Below, one piece after another: positions 35,812 through 45,100 of a DNA stretch of 64,000 nucleotides. The DNA comes from Campylobacter jejuni (GTDB lineage Bacteria; Campylobacterota; Campylobacteria; Campylobacterales; Campylobacteraceae). The notes under the pieces were generated by a model. The model had not been told where the DNA came from. It saw nothing but the letters and a program-made list of their open reading frames with translations, and searched no databases. The translations under genes and the position numbers were made by a program. Positions within the stretch are counted from its first letter, which is position 1. Each line of letters begins with the position of its first letter. The stretch is taken from the NCBI RefSeq assembly GCF_002179635.1, contig NZ_NFOE01000074.1, forward strand, positions 34,808-98,807, in the 5' to 3' direction.

Positions 35812-38552
35812 GTTATCATTTTGAGCCTTTTTTAGCTTTAGAAGCTAGTGCAGGAAGTGGGAAAACTTTTGCATTAAGTGTGCGTTTTATAGCTTTGGTT
35901 TTAATGGGAGCTAAGATTAATGAAATTTTAGCCCTTACTTTTACTAATAAAGCTACAAGCGAAATGAAAGAAAGAGTTTTTAAAACCTTTTTAGAATTTG
36001 ATGTGCTTGAAAATGGAGAGAATAAAGCAGAGTGTAATGAGCTTATGAAAATGCTAGGTAAAAGCAAAGATGAGCTTATAGCTTTAAGAGAAAAATATAA
36101 AGAGGAATTTTTAAGATCTAAGCTTAATATCTACACTTTTGACAGCTTTTTTTCACAAATCATTCGTTCTTTTGCTTTAAATTTAGGTCTTATGAGTGAT
36201 TTTGACATTATAGAAAGTCAAGATAGTTATAAAAATTTCATTTCTAAATTAGACGAAGAAGAATTAAGAGCTTTAGCTTATTACATTGTCCAAACAAAAA
36301 GTAAAAGTGATTTTTTGCAAAATCTTGAAAGTTTGTATGAAAGATCTTGTGAGATAAAATCTATACAAAATGCACATTTTCCAAATAAAACTTTTTTAGA
36401 AAAAAGCTTAAGTGAGTTTATAACTTATGCAAGAAATTTAAGCACAGATAAAAACTATCAAAAAAATTTTGAATTTGAAAACACAGAAGATTTCTTTACT
36501 AAACCTATTATTTGTGATTTAGATAAAAAGTATTTTGTAAAAGTCATCGATAGTGAATTTTTACAAAAAAGAGCAGAGTTTTTACAAAGCGCAAAAGAGT
36601 ATTTTACTCAAATGGAAAATTATCGCATTAGTATGCTTGCAAAGCTTTTGAAGCATTTTAAAGAAGCAAAAAATGAAAATAATACCAAGCAAAATGCATT
36701 GACTTTTTCAGATATAGCTTTAAAAACTCATGAGTTAATTAGTGATGAGACTAATAAAGATTTGATTTATTTTAGACTTGATGGTTATATTTCGCATTTA
36801 TTAATTGATGAATTTCAAGATACTAATGTTTTGCAGTATCAAATTTTAAAACCCATCATTGCTGAGCTTGTTTCAGGCGAGGGAGTGAAAAAAAACAGAA
36901 GCTTTTTTTATGTGGGGGATAAAAAGCAAAGCATATATGGTTTTAGAGGGGGTAAAAAAGAGCTTTTTGATAAGCTTTTAAAAGATTTTCCACAAATTAA
37001 ATTAGAGCATTTAGATACTAATTATCGCAGTAAAAAGATTATTGTTGATTATGTAAATGAAGTCTTTAAAGATAAATTTTTTGATAGCTTTTTAAATCCT
37101 AGCTTTACTTTGCAAAAAAGCGTTAAAGATGGTGGATATGTGGAAGTTTTACAAAATCATATCCCGCCAAAAAGTTCTTTGCATGAAGCAAGTGGTAAAG
37201 AAGTTTTAAAAATCATCCAAAAGCTTTTAGAAAAAGGTATAAAGCTTAGTGAAATTTGCATTTTGGTGTGGATTAATAAAGATGCTACTTTAATGAAAGA
37301 ATTTCTTGAAGAAAATGACATTAAAGCCTATACGCAAAGCAATGTAGCTTTGATGGATTGTATTAGCGTAAGAGTGCTTTTTGAGTATGCAAAGGCTTGT
37401 GTGCTTAAAGATGAGTTTAGCTTGTACTTTGCAAGTAGTATTTTAGAAAAAGAGCTTGAGTTTATAACGCTTGATTTAAACCGCAGTGTAGGTGAGATTT
37501 TAAAATACTTAGTACATGTTTTAAAGCTTGATTTAAGCGATGTTAATCTCATCGCATATTTAGAGTATGCAAGTACTTTTGATAATTTTTTTGATTTTTT
37601 ATTTGCTCCATGCGAGTTGAAGTCTTTACAAGCTCAAGATGATGGAGTAAGTATTATGACCGTGCATAAGTCTAAGGGGCTTGAATTTGAAAATTTAATC
37701 GTACTTGATAGACTTAGTAAAAAAGCTCCGGATAATGAAACTTTAATGTTTGAGTATGATTTAGAGCAAGGTTGGGAAGTAAAATACCGACACAGTGCTA
37801 GAAAACATCTTGAAGATCAAAATTACAATACCTTTTTAGCTAAAAAAGAAAAACTTCAAGCAGAAGATGAGATAAATTGTCTATATGTGGCGCTTACTAG
37901 AGCTAAAAACTCTCTTTTTATTATAAAAAATGATGAGAGTTTTAAAACCTTTAAGAGCTATTTTCAAGGCTATGAGGAAAAACAAATAGGCATAATAGAA
38001 GAACAGCTTTCAAAAACAAAAGAGCCTTTAGAAAATTTAGAACAAATAGAAAACTTTGAAGAATTTCAAAAGGTGAATTTGCAGGAAGTTAAAGTAAAAA
38101 GTTATCTTTCAAGCACGCAAATACATTTTGGTTTGGCTTTGCATGAGTTTTTGCAATATTTTGACTTTAATACTAAAAGTAATTTTGAATTTTGCAAGCA
38201 AATGGTGTATAAAAAATATTGTTTTTACTTAGATGATGAAGGTTTTAATGAGCTTTTTAAAAGACTTACTATGCTTTTAAAAGATGAGAGCTTTAACGCG
38301 CTTTTAGCGGGTAAAAAGCTACTAAAAGAGCAAATCATCACTTATAAAGGTGAGCAAAAACAGCTTGATATGCTTGCATTTGATGATAATGAAGCTATCA
38401 TTATAGACTATAAAACGGGTTTAAATTTAAACGAGCATAAAAAGCAAGTTTTGCTTTACAAAGAAGCCATAGAAAAAATCTTAGCCAAGACTTCTACTAA
38501 GGCTTTTTTGGTGTATATTTTAAAAAATAAAGTGGAGGTAATATATGCGTAG
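35808..38552 (+). CDS. addA: Helicase-nuclease subunit AddA (UvrD-like helicase plus RecB nuclease)
   Basis: A 914-residue motor. Walker A EASAGSGKTFAL is near residue 14, motif II LLIDEFQDT near 330, then FYVGDKKQSIYGFRGG, motif V VSIMTVHKSKGLEF and motif VI LYVALTRAK. The nuclease domain is near the C-terminus (AIIIDYKTG about residue 866). Start is TTG. It overlaps the next gene by 8 bases. Confidence 0.92.
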   Translation: MSYHFEPFLALEASAGSGKTFALSVRFIALVLMGAKINEILALTFTNKATSEMKERVFKTFLEFDVLENGENKAECNELMKMLGKSKDELIALREKYKEEFLRSKLNIYTFDSFFSQIIRSFALNLGLMSDFDIIESQDSYKNFISKLDEEELRALAYYIVQTKSKSDFLQNLESLYERSCEIKSIQNAHFPNKTFLEKSLSEFITYARNLSTDKNYQKNFEFENTEDFFTKPIICDLDKKYFVKVIDSEFLQKRAEFLQSAKEYFTQMENYRISMLAKLLKHFKEAKNENNTKQNALTFSDIALKTHELISDETNKDLIYFRLDGYISHLLIDEFQDTNVLQYQILKPIIAELVSGEGVKKNRSFFYVGDKKQSIYGFRGGKKELFDKLLKDFPQIKLEHLDTNYRSKKIIVDYVNEVFKDKFFDSFLNPSFTLQKSVKDGGYVEVLQNHIPPKSSLHEASGKEVLKIIQKLLEKGIKLSEICILVWINKDATLMKEFLEENDIKAYTQSNVALMDCISVRVLFEYAKACVLKDEFSLYFASSILEKELEFITLDLNRSVGEILKYLVHVLKLDLSDVNLIAYLEYASTFDNFFDFLFAPCELKSLQAQDDGVSIMTVHKSKGLEFENLIVLDRLSKKAPDNETLMFEYDLEQGWEVKYRHSARKHLEDQNYNTFLAKKEKLQAEDEINCLYVALTRAKNSLFIIKNDESFKTFKSYFQGYEEKQIGIIEEQLSKTKEPLENLEQIENFEEFQKVNLQEVKVKSYLSSTQIHFGLALHEFLQYFDFNTKSNFEFCKQMVYKKYCFYLDDEGFNELFKRLTMLLKDESFNALLAGKKLLKEQIITYKGEQKQLDMLAFDDNEAIIIDYKTGLNLNEHKKQVLLYKEAIEKILAKTSTKAFLVYILKNKVEVIYA

Positions 38553-39207
38553 TATAGATGAAAAACAATTTTATAATAATGTTTTATCTTTTCATAATCA
38601 AACAAAAGAAACAGATAATCATCGATATTTATCTTGGGAGCATTGCTATGAATATTTTTATATCTATAGGAAAGATATAGATTATGATTATGCTTCTTTG
38701 ATGTTATCTTTTTATTTAGCTAGTTGGGGTATGTATAGGGGTTCTTCTTTTTTATTGCGCCATGATTATAAAATATATAAAACAATGTTAGAAGAGTTGT
38801 TGGTTATTGATTTATGGGATAAGCATGATTGGAGTCAAATAATCAAAGCAAATGAAATTATAGAAAGAAAATTATCACCCTATAAAAATAATAAAGAAGA
38901 TAAAAATAATAAAAACAAAATTAGCAATACACTGATCACAAAAATTTTGTTAGGAATTTTTGGCTGTACTCCTGCTTACGATAGATTTTTTACAAATGGT
39001 TTAAGACAATACAATAGTAAAAATAGCAATGAGATATCGATAAGTTATGGTGAAAATAGCTATAAAGGAATTGTAGACTTGATAGATAGATGTAAAAGTA
39101 ACTTTGAATTTCCAAAAATAAAATTAAAATTCAATGAAGATATATACTATCCGGATATGAAAATTATGGATATGTATTTTTGGATTTTAGGACAACAAAA
39201 GCTTTAA
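38545..39207 (+). CDS. Hypothetical protein, family not recognised
   Basis: A 220-residue protein with no signal or membrane span. It is rich in Tyr, Asp, Lys and Asn, with the distinctive stretches LASWGMYRGSSFLLRHDY near residue 54 and GIFGCTPAYDRFF near 138. A poly-Asn/Lys linker near 112-125 separates two parts. It starts with ATG inside the last 8 bases of addA after GGAGGT, so it is translated from the addAB message. In C. jejuni rplM follows addA directly (recalled), so this is an added gene. I cannot assign a function. Confidence 0.75.
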   Translation: MRSIDEKQFYNNVLSFHNQTKETDNHRYLSWEHCYEYFYIYRKDIDYDYASLMLSFYLASWGMYRGSSFLLRHDYKIYKTMLEELLVIDLWDKHDWSQIIKANEIIERKLSPYKNNKEDKNNKNKISNTLITKILLGIFGCTPAYDRFFTNGLRQYNSKNSNEISISYGENSYKGIVDLIDRCKSNFEFPKIKLKFNEDIYYPDMKIMDMYFWILGQQKL

Positions 39208-39244
39208 ATATTCTTAAATTAAGTATTAATTAAGTTAAAATAAT

Positions 39245-39250
39245 TATAAT
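39245..39250 (+). promoter_or_regulatory. -10 element of the rplM-rpsI operon
   Basis: TATAAT 37 bases before the rplM start, in a 76-base gap with AT-rich upstream sequence. Confidence 0.5.
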
Positions 39251-39286
39251 CTCATTTTTAAAAAAATTTTTGGCAAAGGTAAGATG

Positions 39287-39712
39287 ATGACAAAGATAAC
39301 AAAGCCAAACGAAGTAAAACGCGAATGGATCGTTTTAGATGCTGAAGGAAAGCGTTTTGGTCGTCTTTTAACGGAAGTAGCGACTATTTTAAGAGGTAAA
39401 AATAAACCTTGCTATACTCCAAATGTTGATTGTGGAGATTATGTAATCATTATCAATGCTTCTAAAGCAGTTTTCACAGGTGCAAATAAAGCAGAAGATA
39501 AACTATACCACAGACATTCAGGGTATTTCGGAAGCGTAAAAAGTGAAAAATTTGGTGATTTATTAGAAAAAAATCCAGTTAAATTATATAAATTAGCAGT
39601 TCGTGGTATGCTACCTAAAACAAACCTAGGTAGAGCTATGCTTAAAAAATTAAAAATTTATGCAGGTAGCGAACATCCTCATACTGCTCAAATTGCTAAT
39701 AAAGGAAAATAA
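39287..39712 (+). CDS. rplM: 50S ribosomal protein L13
   Basis: A 141-residue protein. The start [20 protein letters not shown], the block [11 protein letters not shown] and YHRHSGYFG are typical of L13. Two ATG codons are adjacent (39284 and 39287); the second gives the usual length. AAAGGTAAG lies upstream. It is followed by rpsI after 2 bases. Confidence 0.97.
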   Translation: MTKITKPNEVKREWIVLDAEGKRFGRLLTEVATILRGKNKPCYTPNVDCGDYVIIINASKAVFTGANKAEDKLYHRHSGYFGSVKSEKFGDLLEKNPVKLYKLAVRGMLPKTNLGRAMLKKLKIYAGSEHPHTAQIANKGK

Positions 39713-39714
39713 TC

Positions 39715-40104
39715 ATGGCAACAACATACGCAACAGGTAAAAGAAAAACCGCTGTAGCTAAAGTTTGGGTAAAAGCTGGTAGTGGTAAAATCATCGTTAA
39801 TGGTATGGATTTAAACACTTGGCTTGGTGGACATGAAGCTATAAAATTAAAAGTAGTTCAGCCTTTATTAGTAACTAAACAAGAAACTTCTATGGACATT
39901 AAAGCAACAACTTTAGGCGGTGGCTACAGCGCTCAAGCTGAAGCTTTAAGACATGGTATTTCAAGAGCTTTAGCTGCTATGGATGCAGATTTTAGAGCAT
40001 TATTAAAACCAAAAGGACTTCTTACTAGAGATAGCAGAACTGTTGAGCGTAAAAAATACGGTCGCAGAAAAGCAAGAAGAAGCCCACAATTCTCTAAACG
40101 TTAA
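39715..40104 (+). CDS. rpsI: 30S ribosomal protein S9
   Basis: A 129-residue protein. [17 protein letters not shown] at the start, [19 protein letters not shown] in the middle and the C-terminal tail [18 protein letters not shown] that reaches the P site are all conserved S9 features. Confidence 0.98.
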   Translation: MATTYATGKRKTAVAKVWVKAGSGKIIVNGMDLNTWLGGHEAIKLKVVQPLLVTKQETSMDIKATTLGGGYSAQAEALRHGISRALAAMDADFRALLKPKGLLTRDSRTVERKKYGRRKARRSPQFSKR

Positions 40105-40109
40105 TTTTT

Positions 40110-40130
40110 TGGATCCATTTTTTGGATCCA
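40110..40130 (+). terminator. Terminator after rpsI
   Basis: TGGATCC (40110-40116) pairs with GGATCCA (40124-40130) around a 7-base A/T loop, 5 bases after the rpsI stop, then TTCTCTCTTTC and more T-rich sequence. Confidence 0.7.
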
Positions 40131-40217
40131 TTCTCTCTTTCATTTTTTAAAATCACATTTTTTTATATATTTTTATTTTGTTTAAAATCAAAGGATTTTT
40201 TGTTTAGAATAAACTTT

Positions 40218-40223
40218 TATAAT
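40218..40223 (+). promoter_or_regulatory. -10 element of a candidate small RNA
   Basis: TATAAT preceded by a T-rich periodic region. A start near 40230 would give a transcript of about 65 bases ending at the terminator at 40265-40289. Confidence 0.5.
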
Positions 40224-40229
40224 TTCAAA

Positions 40230-40296
40230 GTCCGATCAGGGAAACCTCCTTTTTGTAGTAAATTTAAGCCCCTTACCCAAAGGGGCTTATTTTATT
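40230..40296 (+). ncRNA. Candidate small RNA between rpsI and cadF
   Basis: A compact unit of TATAAT, about 35 bases of mixed sequence and a strong terminator, with no open frame of note. The 5' part contains AGG-GAAA-CCT (40238-40247), a small hairpin with a GNRA tetraloop. The cadF promoter lies just beyond. It does not look like tRNA, 4.5S RNA or a riboswitch I know. Confidence 0.5.
40265..40296 (+). terminator. Strong rho-independent terminator before cadF
   Basis: TAAGCCCCTT (40265-40274) pairs with AAGGGGCTTA (40280-40289) around a 5-base loop, followed by TTTTATTTTAA. rpsI already has a terminator upstream at 40110, so this one seems to serve a separate transcript. Confidence 0.85.
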
Positions 40297-40311
40297 TTAA
40301 TATTCTTTTTA

Positions 40312-40317
40312 TATAAT
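40312..40317 (+). promoter_or_regulatory. -10 element of cadF
   Basis: TATAAT 35 bases before the cadF ATG, just downstream of the terminator at 40265-40289. TAAGGA serves as ribosome site. Confidence 0.55.
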
Positions 40318-40351
40318 ATATCCCATTTATTTTAATTTTTAAGGATAGTTT

Positions 40352-41338
40352 ATGAAAAAAATTATAAGCTTAGTTAGTTTAGCTAGTGCTTTATTTGCTT
40401 TTGACACTAGTAAAATAGAAATCACTCCAACTTTTAATTATACAACACCAGAAGGAAATTTAGATCTTAAAAATTATGGCGGAGTGGGTTTAAGATTTGG
40501 TTATCATTATGATGATTTATGGATAGATCAAGCTGAGCTTGGTTTAGAATATTATGATAATGCAAAATACAATAATCCAAACGATAATACACACACAGAT
40601 ACTAGTATTTCAAGGTTTTATATAAATGCTATTAAAGGAATTGATTTAGCTAATCATGTATATTTATATGGTTTGTTAGGAACAGGTTATGAGTATTTAA
40701 GCCATGGAGCTTATGAAAATAAAAGCGGTATGTTTGCTCAATATGGTGCGGGTTTTAAATTTGCACTTGGAGAAGATTTGGCTTTAAGACTTGAAGCAAG
40801 AGATCAAATTAAATTCAATAATGGTGAGCATAATTTGATTTCTAGTGTTGGTTTGAGTTTTTATTTTGGCAATAAAGCTCCAAAAACTCCTCAAACCACA
40901 ACTAAACAAATCGAAGAAAAACCACAAACAATACAAATTGATAAATCATGTCCAGAACCAAGAAAAGGTGCTTTGCTTGATCATATAGGTTGTGAAAAAA
41001 CAATAGCGCTCGAAGGGCATTTTGGATTTGATCAGACTGATATAAATCCTGAGTTTGCGCAAAAAATTCAAGAAGTAGGTAAGGTTTTAGAGGAAAATCC
41101 TCAATATTATACTATTTTAGAAGGTCATACAGATAACATAGGCCCTAAAGCTTATAATCAAAAATTATCATTAGAGCGTGCTAAGGTAGTTGCAAAAGAA
41201 CTTGAAAAAACAGGTGTCACTAAAGAAAAAATTGCAACTAAAGGCTATGGTTTTGATAAGCCAAAAGCAAGCAATGATACCAAAGAAGGCCGTGCGCAAA
41301 ATAGACGTGTGGAAGCAAAATTTTTCATTAAAGAATAA
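40352..41338 (+). CDS. cadF: OmpA-family outer membrane adhesin CadF
   Basis: A 328-residue outer-membrane protein. The signal peptide ends near residue 16. An N-terminal 8-strand beta barrel spans about 20-175, a Pro/Thr/Gln-rich linker 177-200, and a C-terminal OmpA peptidoglycan-binding domain has [11 protein letters not shown] and NRRVEAKF. The fibronectin-binding motif of C. jejuni CadF (FRLS) is replaced by FALG at 137-140. The length and this change fit the C. lari group (recalled). Confidence 0.93.
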   Translation: MKKIISLVSLASALFAFDTSKIEITPTFNYTTPEGNLDLKNYGGVGLRFGYHYDDLWIDQAELGLEYYDNAKYNNPNDNTHTDTSISRFYINAIKGIDLANHVYLYGLLGTGYEYLSHGAYENKSGMFAQYGAGFKFALGEDLALRLEARDQIKFNNGEHNLISSVGLSFYFGNKAPKTPQTTTKQIEEKPQTIQIDKSCPEPRKGALLDHIGCEKTIALEGHFGFDQTDINPEFAQKIQEVGKVLEENPQYYTILEGHTDNIGPKAYNQKLSLERAKVVAKELEKTGVTKEKIATKGYGFDKPKASNDTKEGRAQNRRVEAKFFIKE

Positions 41339-41341
41339 GCT

Positions 41342-41986
41342 TTGTTGAAAAAGACGATTTTACTTGACTTAGATGGCACTTTGATAGACTCTACAAGTGC
41401 CATTTTAGATGGTTTTGATGCTGCTTTTAAAGCTTTTGGTGAGCCTTTAAGAGATCATGAAGCCATTAAAGCTTTAATAGGCTTTCCTTTAGATGCAGCT
41501 TTTGAAAAACTTGGAGTGCCAAAAGAAAAAACAAGCGAGTATATTAATGCTTATAGAAGTGTATATCAAAAAATTTATATAGAACAAACTTCTTTGCTTT
41601 CTTTGGCAAAAGAAAGTGTATGTGAGGCTAGTTTATTTGCTGATTTAGCCGTTGTAACAACTAAAAGCTCTAAATTTTCCAAACCTTTGCTTGATCATTT
41701 GGGTATAGGAAAATACTTTAAAGTTATCATAGGTAGAGATGATGTAACTTACCCAAAACCAAATGCTGAACCTATTTTATTAGCTTTAGAAAAATTATCT
41801 AAAAGCAAAGAAAATGCATTTATGATCGGAGATACTCATTTAGATATTCAAGCAGCTTGTAATGCAGGTATTAAACCCATAGCAGTAAGTAGTGGTTATG
41901 AAAGCAGAGAAAGCTTAGCTAAATTTAAAATTCCACTTTTTGAAAACACCTATGAGGCTATAAAACATATAAAAAATATCCGATAA
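41342..41986 (+). CDS. gph: HAD-family phosphoglycolate phosphatase-like hydrolase
   Basis: A 214-residue HAD hydrolase. Motif I DLDGTLIDS contains the nucleophile Asp, motif II VVTTKSS near residue 98, motif III Lys in TYPKPNAEP, and motif IV GDTHLDIQAACNAG. The cap domain between motifs I and II is the PGP type. The start is TTG (two in a row, 41342 and 41345), 3 bases after the cadF stop. The real substrate is not certain. Confidence 0.82.
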   Translation: MLKKTILLDLDGTLIDSTSAILDGFDAAFKAFGEPLRDHEAIKALIGFPLDAAFEKLGVPKEKTSEYINAYRSVYQKIYIEQTSLLSLAKESVCEASLFADLAVVTTKSSKFSKPLLDHLGIGKYFKVIIGRDDVTYPKPNAEPILLALEKLSKSKENAFMIGDTHLDIQAACNAGIKPIAVSSGYESRESLAKFKIPLFENTYEAIKHIKNIR

Positions 41987-42081
41987 CTTCACATTCAAGC
42001 TTTATATACCTAAATATAAAAATTTTTTATCATTGTTTAAGATAATTAAAGATAAAGTAGCTATTGATTTTAAGTAATTAT

Positions 42082-42103
42082 TTTAATTATAAGGATAATT
42101 AAA
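42082..42103 (+). promoter_or_regulatory. Ribosome site of por displayed in a hairpin loop
   Basis: TTTAATTAT (42082-42090) and ATAATTAAA (42095-42103) form a 9-bp perfect stem with the ribosome site AAGG as the 4-base loop. The stem runs into the start ATG. An AAGGA core in a hairpin loop is also the shape bound by CsrA. Confidence 0.4.
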
Positions 42104-45100
42104 TGAGTAAAATAATGAAAACGATGGATGGTAACGAAGCGGCAGCTTATGCTGCCTATGCATTCACAGAGGTTGCTGGAATTTATCCTATTACCCCAAG
42201 CTCTCCTATGGCAGATTATACTGACATATGGGCTTCTCAGGGTAAAAAAAATCTTTTTGGAGTACCGGTTAAAGTTGTAGAAATGCAAAGTGAAGCAGGA
42301 GCAGCAGGGACAGTTCATGGTTCTTTACAAGCAGGCGCTTTAACTACTACCTATACAGCATCTCAAGGGCTTTTATTAAAAATACCAAATATGTATAAAA
42401 TCGCAGGTCAGCTTTTACCTGGGGTTATCCATGTGGCAGCTAGGGCTTTAGCTTCTCAAGCATTATCTATTTTTGGAGATCATCAAGATGTTTATGCTGC
42501 AAGACAAACAGGCTTTGCTATGCTTTGCTCACACTCTGTGCAAGAAAGTATGGATTTAGCAGGTGTTGCGCATCTAGCAGCTATTAAAGGTAGAGTGCCT
42601 TTTATGCATTTTTTTGATGGTTTTAGAACAAGCCATGAAATTCAAAAAATCGAAGTAATGGATTATGCGCATTTTGATCGTTTGCTTGACCGTGAGGCTT
42701 TGTTAGAATTCAGAAATTCCTGTCTAAATCCAGAAAATCCAAAAACAAGAGGCACGGCTCAAAATGATGATATTTATTTTCAAACAAGAGAGTTGGCAAA
42801 TAAATACTATGAAGCTATTCCTGATATTGTTAATGAATATATGCAAGAAATTTCAAAAATCACAGGAAGGGAATACAAGCCTTTTGTGTATTATGGGGAT
42901 AAAAATGCAACACGCATTGTAGTAGCAATGGGTTCAGTAACCGAAGCTTTAAAAGAAGTTGTAGATCATCTAAACAGTAAAGGCGAAAAAGTAGGGGTTT
43001 TAAAAGTTCATTTATATAGACCGTTTAGTTTAAAATATTTATTTGATGTAATGCCTCAAAGTGTTGAAAAAATAGCTGTTTTAGATAGAACTAAAGAGCC
43101 AGGAAGTTTAGGTGAGCCACTTTATTTGGATTTAAAAAGTGCATATTATGGAAAAGAAAAAGCACCTTTAATCGTTGGTGGTAGATACGGGCTTTCTTCA
43201 AAAGATGTTGATCCTGCTCAGTTAATAGCAGTTTTTGAAAATCTAAATCAAGCAAATCCAAAAGATGGTTTTACTATAGGAATTAATGATGATGTAACCT
43301 TTACTTCATTGCCTGTGGGAGAAAAAATTTCTTTAGGCGATGAAAGTACTATAGAGTGCTTATTCTATGGACTTGGTGCTGATGGTACTGTAGGAGCAAA
43401 TAAAAACTCTATTAAAATCATAGGGGATAAAACAGACTTTTATGCACAAGCTTATTTTGCATATGATTCTAAAAAATCAGGTGGTTATACAAGAAGCCAT
43501 TTAAGATTTTCTAAAAAACCTATCACTTCAACTTATTTAGTTTCTACACCGCATTTTGTAGCGTGTTCAGTGGCTGCATATTTAGAAATTTATGATGTTT
43601 TAGCAGGTATTAGAAAAGGTGGAACTTTCCTTTTAAATAGTATTTGGAGTGCGCAAGAGACTATTAAAAAAATTCCAAATGCAGTAAAAAGAGTTTTGGC
43701 GCAAAAAGAAATTAATTTTTATATCATTAATGCTACAAAACTTGCTAGGGAAATAGGACTAGGTAGTAGAACAAATACAATTATGCAATCAGCGTTTTTC
43801 AAGCTTGCTAATATCATTCCTTTTGAAGATGCACAAAAATATATGAAAGAATTAGCTTATAAATCATATAGCAAAAAAGGTGATGCTATAGTTGAGATGA
43901 ATTATAAAGCTATTGATGTAGGTGCAGATGGACTTGTAAAAGTTGATATTGATCCTTCTTGGGTAAATTTAGCCGATGAAGCAAAAGAAGAAACTATAGC
44001 TTATAAAGGCACTGAGTTTGTTGAAAAAATCGCAAAACCTATGAATGCGGCTAAGGGTGATGATTTACCAGTTTCGGCATTTTTGGGCTATGAAGATGGT
44101 AGTTTTGAGCATGGTACAACTGAGTATGAAAAAAGAGGCGTTGGTGTTATGGTGCCAAGATGGATAGAAACTAATTGTATTCAGTGTAATCAATGTGCTT
44201 CAGTATGTCCACATGCGGTTATTAGACCATTTTTAATAGATGAAAAAGAATTAGAAAAAGCTCCAGTAGGTGTAAAAGAACATAGCTTAAATGCAAAAGG
44301 TGTAAAAGAGCAAAAATTAAATTTCAAAATTCAAGTTTCACCGCTTGATTGTACAGGTTGTGAGCTTTGTGTGCATGAGTGTCCTACTAAAGAAAAATCT
44401 TTAGTAATGGTGCCACTAGGCGAAGAGCTTGATCATGGTGAGCAAGAAAATGCAGATTATTTATTCAAAAAAGTAAGCTACAAAGATAATATCTTAAATA
44501 GAGAAAATGCAAAAGGCATTCAATTTGCTCAACCTTTATTTGAATTCCATGGTGCGTGTCCAGGGTGTGGGGAAACTCCTTATATCACTTTAATTACTAG
44601 ATTATTTGGTGAAAGAATGATTATTGCTAATGCAACGGGTTGTAGTTCTATTTATGGTGGTTCAGCTCCTTCAACTCCATATAGAAAAAGTAATAAAAAT
44701 GGTCATGGGCCTGCTTGGGGTAATTCTTTATTTGAAGATAATGCTGAATTTGGTCTTGGTATGAAAATAGCAACTGAAACAACAAGACATAAAATAGAGC
44801 AAATCATGAGTGAAAGTATGCAAGAAGTTCCTAATGCACTTTCTGCATTATATAAAGAATGGATTGCAAATAAAGAAGATTCTAAAGCTTCTTTAGAACT
44901 AAGAGATAAATTAGTTCCATTATTAGAAGAAAATAAACAGATTAAAACTGTAAATGATATTTTGGAGCTTAAAAGCTATTTGAGTAAAAAATCACATTGG
45001 ATTTTTGGTGGTGATGGTTGGGCTTATGATATAGGTTATGGTGGGCTTGATCATGTTTTAGCAAGTGGTGAAAATGTTAACATTTTAGTGCTTGATACTG

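Noticed and set aside
40227..40296. Signal recognition particle RNA or 6S RNA
   Set aside because: The conserved SRP tetraloop region (GGAAGCAGC-type) is absent and the unit is too short for 6S RNA.
40122..40316. 64-codon open frame between rpsI and cadF
   Set aside because: It overlaps the rpsI terminator, the candidate small RNA and the second terminator, has Phe-rich composition typical of AT-rich non-coding sequence and no ribosome site.
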